From an archaeon (GTDB taxonomy: Archaea; Asgardarchaeota; Hermodarchaeia; Hermodarchaeales; Hermodarchaeaceae), in assembly GCA_016550485.1 (NCBI GenBank), contig JABXGV010000045.1, positions 1 to 5,942 of the forward strand: a stretch of DNA of 5,942 nt, given 5' to 3'. Both the position numbers and the translations under genes were made by a program. Below are positions 5,351 to 5,942 of this stretch, one piece after another; the first letter of the stretch is position 1; the number at the start of each line of letters is the position of its first letter. A model generated the notes under the pieces. It worked only from the letters and a program-made list of their open reading frames with translations. It was not told the origin of the DNA and did not search any database.

Positions 5351-5575
5351 GTGCATGCGTACAGTTTATGCAGGTTATATTTATCACCTCAAATAGAAGA
5401 GTCAGACAAGATTGTATGATCCAACGATGGATATGCGGACAGTAGTATTCTTCGAAGCATACAGTGATTGGTGGGAGTGACGAATAAAAGGGGGGTGTAT
5501 TCTTAAAATCGGGAAGGGAAAATTGAACTTCACGGGCATCGTCCAAAGACTATCGATTGAAAACACGTACATCGC
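5351..5575. other. Gap between CoA-transferase relic and repeat B
   Basis: No convincing gene. A TATA-like TTATATTTA lies around 5373-5381. Downstream, a 17-codon ORF (around 5426, beginning MDMRTVVFFEAYSDWW) stops almost at once. Minus-strand ORFs here are Pro/His/Ile-rich without protein-like character. The stretch may be residual sequence of the broken CoA-transferase region or another relic. Confidence 0.4.
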
Positions 5576-5586
5576 GCACACAATTT

Positions 5587-5607
5587 GCGTGCGTGATGCA
5601 CGCACGC
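5587..5607. repeat. 21-bp palindrome upstream of the copy B promoter
   Basis: Arms GCGTGCGTG and CACGCACGC around centre ATG on the plus strand. Relative to the repeat unit, the centre is reversed compared with copy A (CAT versus ATG), although all flanking bases are inverted as expected. It lies about 14 bp upstream of the TATA-like box of the 5663-5773 ORF. Confidence 0.8.
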
Positions 5608-5620
5608 GCTAAACAAACAA

Positions 5621-5632
5621 AGGGATATATTA
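5621..5632 (+). promoter_or_regulatory. BRE/TATA promoter of the copy B peptide
   Basis: AGGG followed by ATATATTA (5625-5632), about 35 bp upstream of the TTG start at 5663. It corresponds base for base to the copy A promoter, but three changes make the TATA box a poorer match, so this copy may be expressed less. Confidence 0.45.
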
Positions 5633-5662
5633 CGCCGTTCCATCGCGCGTGTTGGAAATACC

Positions 5663-5773
5663 TTGTCTAAAAATGCGGTAGATATCGATTGGGAGCAACG
5701 ATTAATGACTAGAATGGTTGGTGTAATAATCCTAAATACGTTAGCTCTTTTAATAACACTTTCAGTCACATAG
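5663..5773 (+). CDS. Single-helix membrane peptide, copy B (36 aa)
   Basis: Second copy of the 36-codon ORF, with the same length and stop. It reads (M)SKNAVDIDWEQRLM then the hydrophobic helix MVGVIILNTLALLITLSVT. The start codon is TTG where copy A has ATG, which archaea can use but usually with lower efficiency; otherwise translation could begin at Met15 and leave mostly the helix. Differences from copy A: residues 4 (Asn for Glu), 5 (Ala for Lys), 7 (Asp for Tyr) and 26 (Thr for Ser). Retention of frame and helix despite change in the head favours a real gene, but with two close copies the evidence is limited. A 79-codon GTG ORF on the opposite strand (5530-5769) overlaps it and is considered less likely. 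Confidence 0.45.
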   Translation: MSKNAVDIDWEQRLMTRMVGVIILNTLALLITLSVT

Positions 5774-5835
5774 AACTACACCCATTTTAAACGGCTATTT
5801 TGCACATTATACATTTAGAGAATTGTCGAAATCCC

Positions 5836-5854
5836 ACGCGCGCGCTGCGCGCGT
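5836..5854. repeat. CG-alternating palindrome in copy B
   Basis: Arms ACGCGCGC and GCGCGCGT around centre GCT, the exact reverse complement of the copy A palindrome at 2826-2844 and about 60 bases past the stop of the 36-codon ORF. Unlike the 21-bp palindrome, its centre is inverted as expected for an inverted repeat. Confidence 0.75.
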
Positions 5855-5942
5855 ATTGAACTCTATACATGAAAGTCTCGGAACGCGCGCGTAGGATGTA
5901 CAACACTGCGGAATAGCGTGTACCTGTATTACTAGTACAACA

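Larger units (their letters stand above)
5576..5942 (-). repeat. Inverted repeat copy B (continues past window end)
   Basis: Reverse-complement partner of 2738-3104 with no gaps, about 93 % identical. The inner boundary lies at about 5576-5580, after which the sequences are unrelated. The outer end is not reached. Differences from copy A cluster in the 60 bp covering promoter, leader and the first codons of the 36-codon ORF (about 14 of the 24), while the helix-coding part and the CG palindromes are almost unchanged. Together the two copies bracket a 2.47-kb segment containing the DUF1015 gene. Confidence 0.95.

Noticed and set aside
2738..5942. Composite transposon or CRISPR-type array
   Set aside because: Neither repeat copy encodes a transposase and no terminal repeats or target duplications are visible. 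There are only two copies in opposite orientation and no short regularly spaced direct repeats.

Overview
The window looks archaeal. Several genes have a TATA box of archaeal type with a purine-rich BRE about 30-45 bp upstream of the start, leaders are very short or nearly absent, one small gene has a perfect GGAGGT ribosome binding site, and GTG/TTG starts are in use. No phylum can be fixed from this sequence. Gene density is low and most genes lie on the minus strand. There are no rRNA or tRNA genes, no CRISPR array and no recognisable transposase.

Left part (1-2626): a multi-pass membrane protein runs off the left edge (1-742, minus). A BASS-family (bile acid:sodium symporter-like) permease follows (977-1915, minus) with a clear promoter. 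Then come two divergently oriented genes for very small hydrophobic proteins of 56 and 55 residues (2053-2223 minus; 2459-2626 plus).

Right part (2738-5942): two copies of a repeat of at least 365 bp, about 93 % identical, stand in opposite orientation (2738-3104 and 5576-5942, the second cut by the window end). Each copy holds the same unit: a GC-rich 21-bp palindrome, a BRE/TATA promoter, a 36-codon ORF for a one-helix membrane peptide, and a second CG-alternating palindrome downstream. Between the repeats lie a DUF1015-family gene (3465-4736, minus), a possible decayed ribbon-helix-helix-like gene, a perfect 10-bp-arm hairpin, and an N-terminal fragment of a CaiB/BaiF (class III) CoA-transferase with two frame changes and an in-frame stop.

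No shared pathway is evident. The picture is a loosely packed accessory region: a transporter and a conserved DUF1015 enzyme-like protein next to several tiny membrane proteins, gene relics and a duplicated inverted element that could allow the intervening 2.5 kb to invert. The best candidate for something undescribed is the repeat with its embedded 36-residue membrane peptide.
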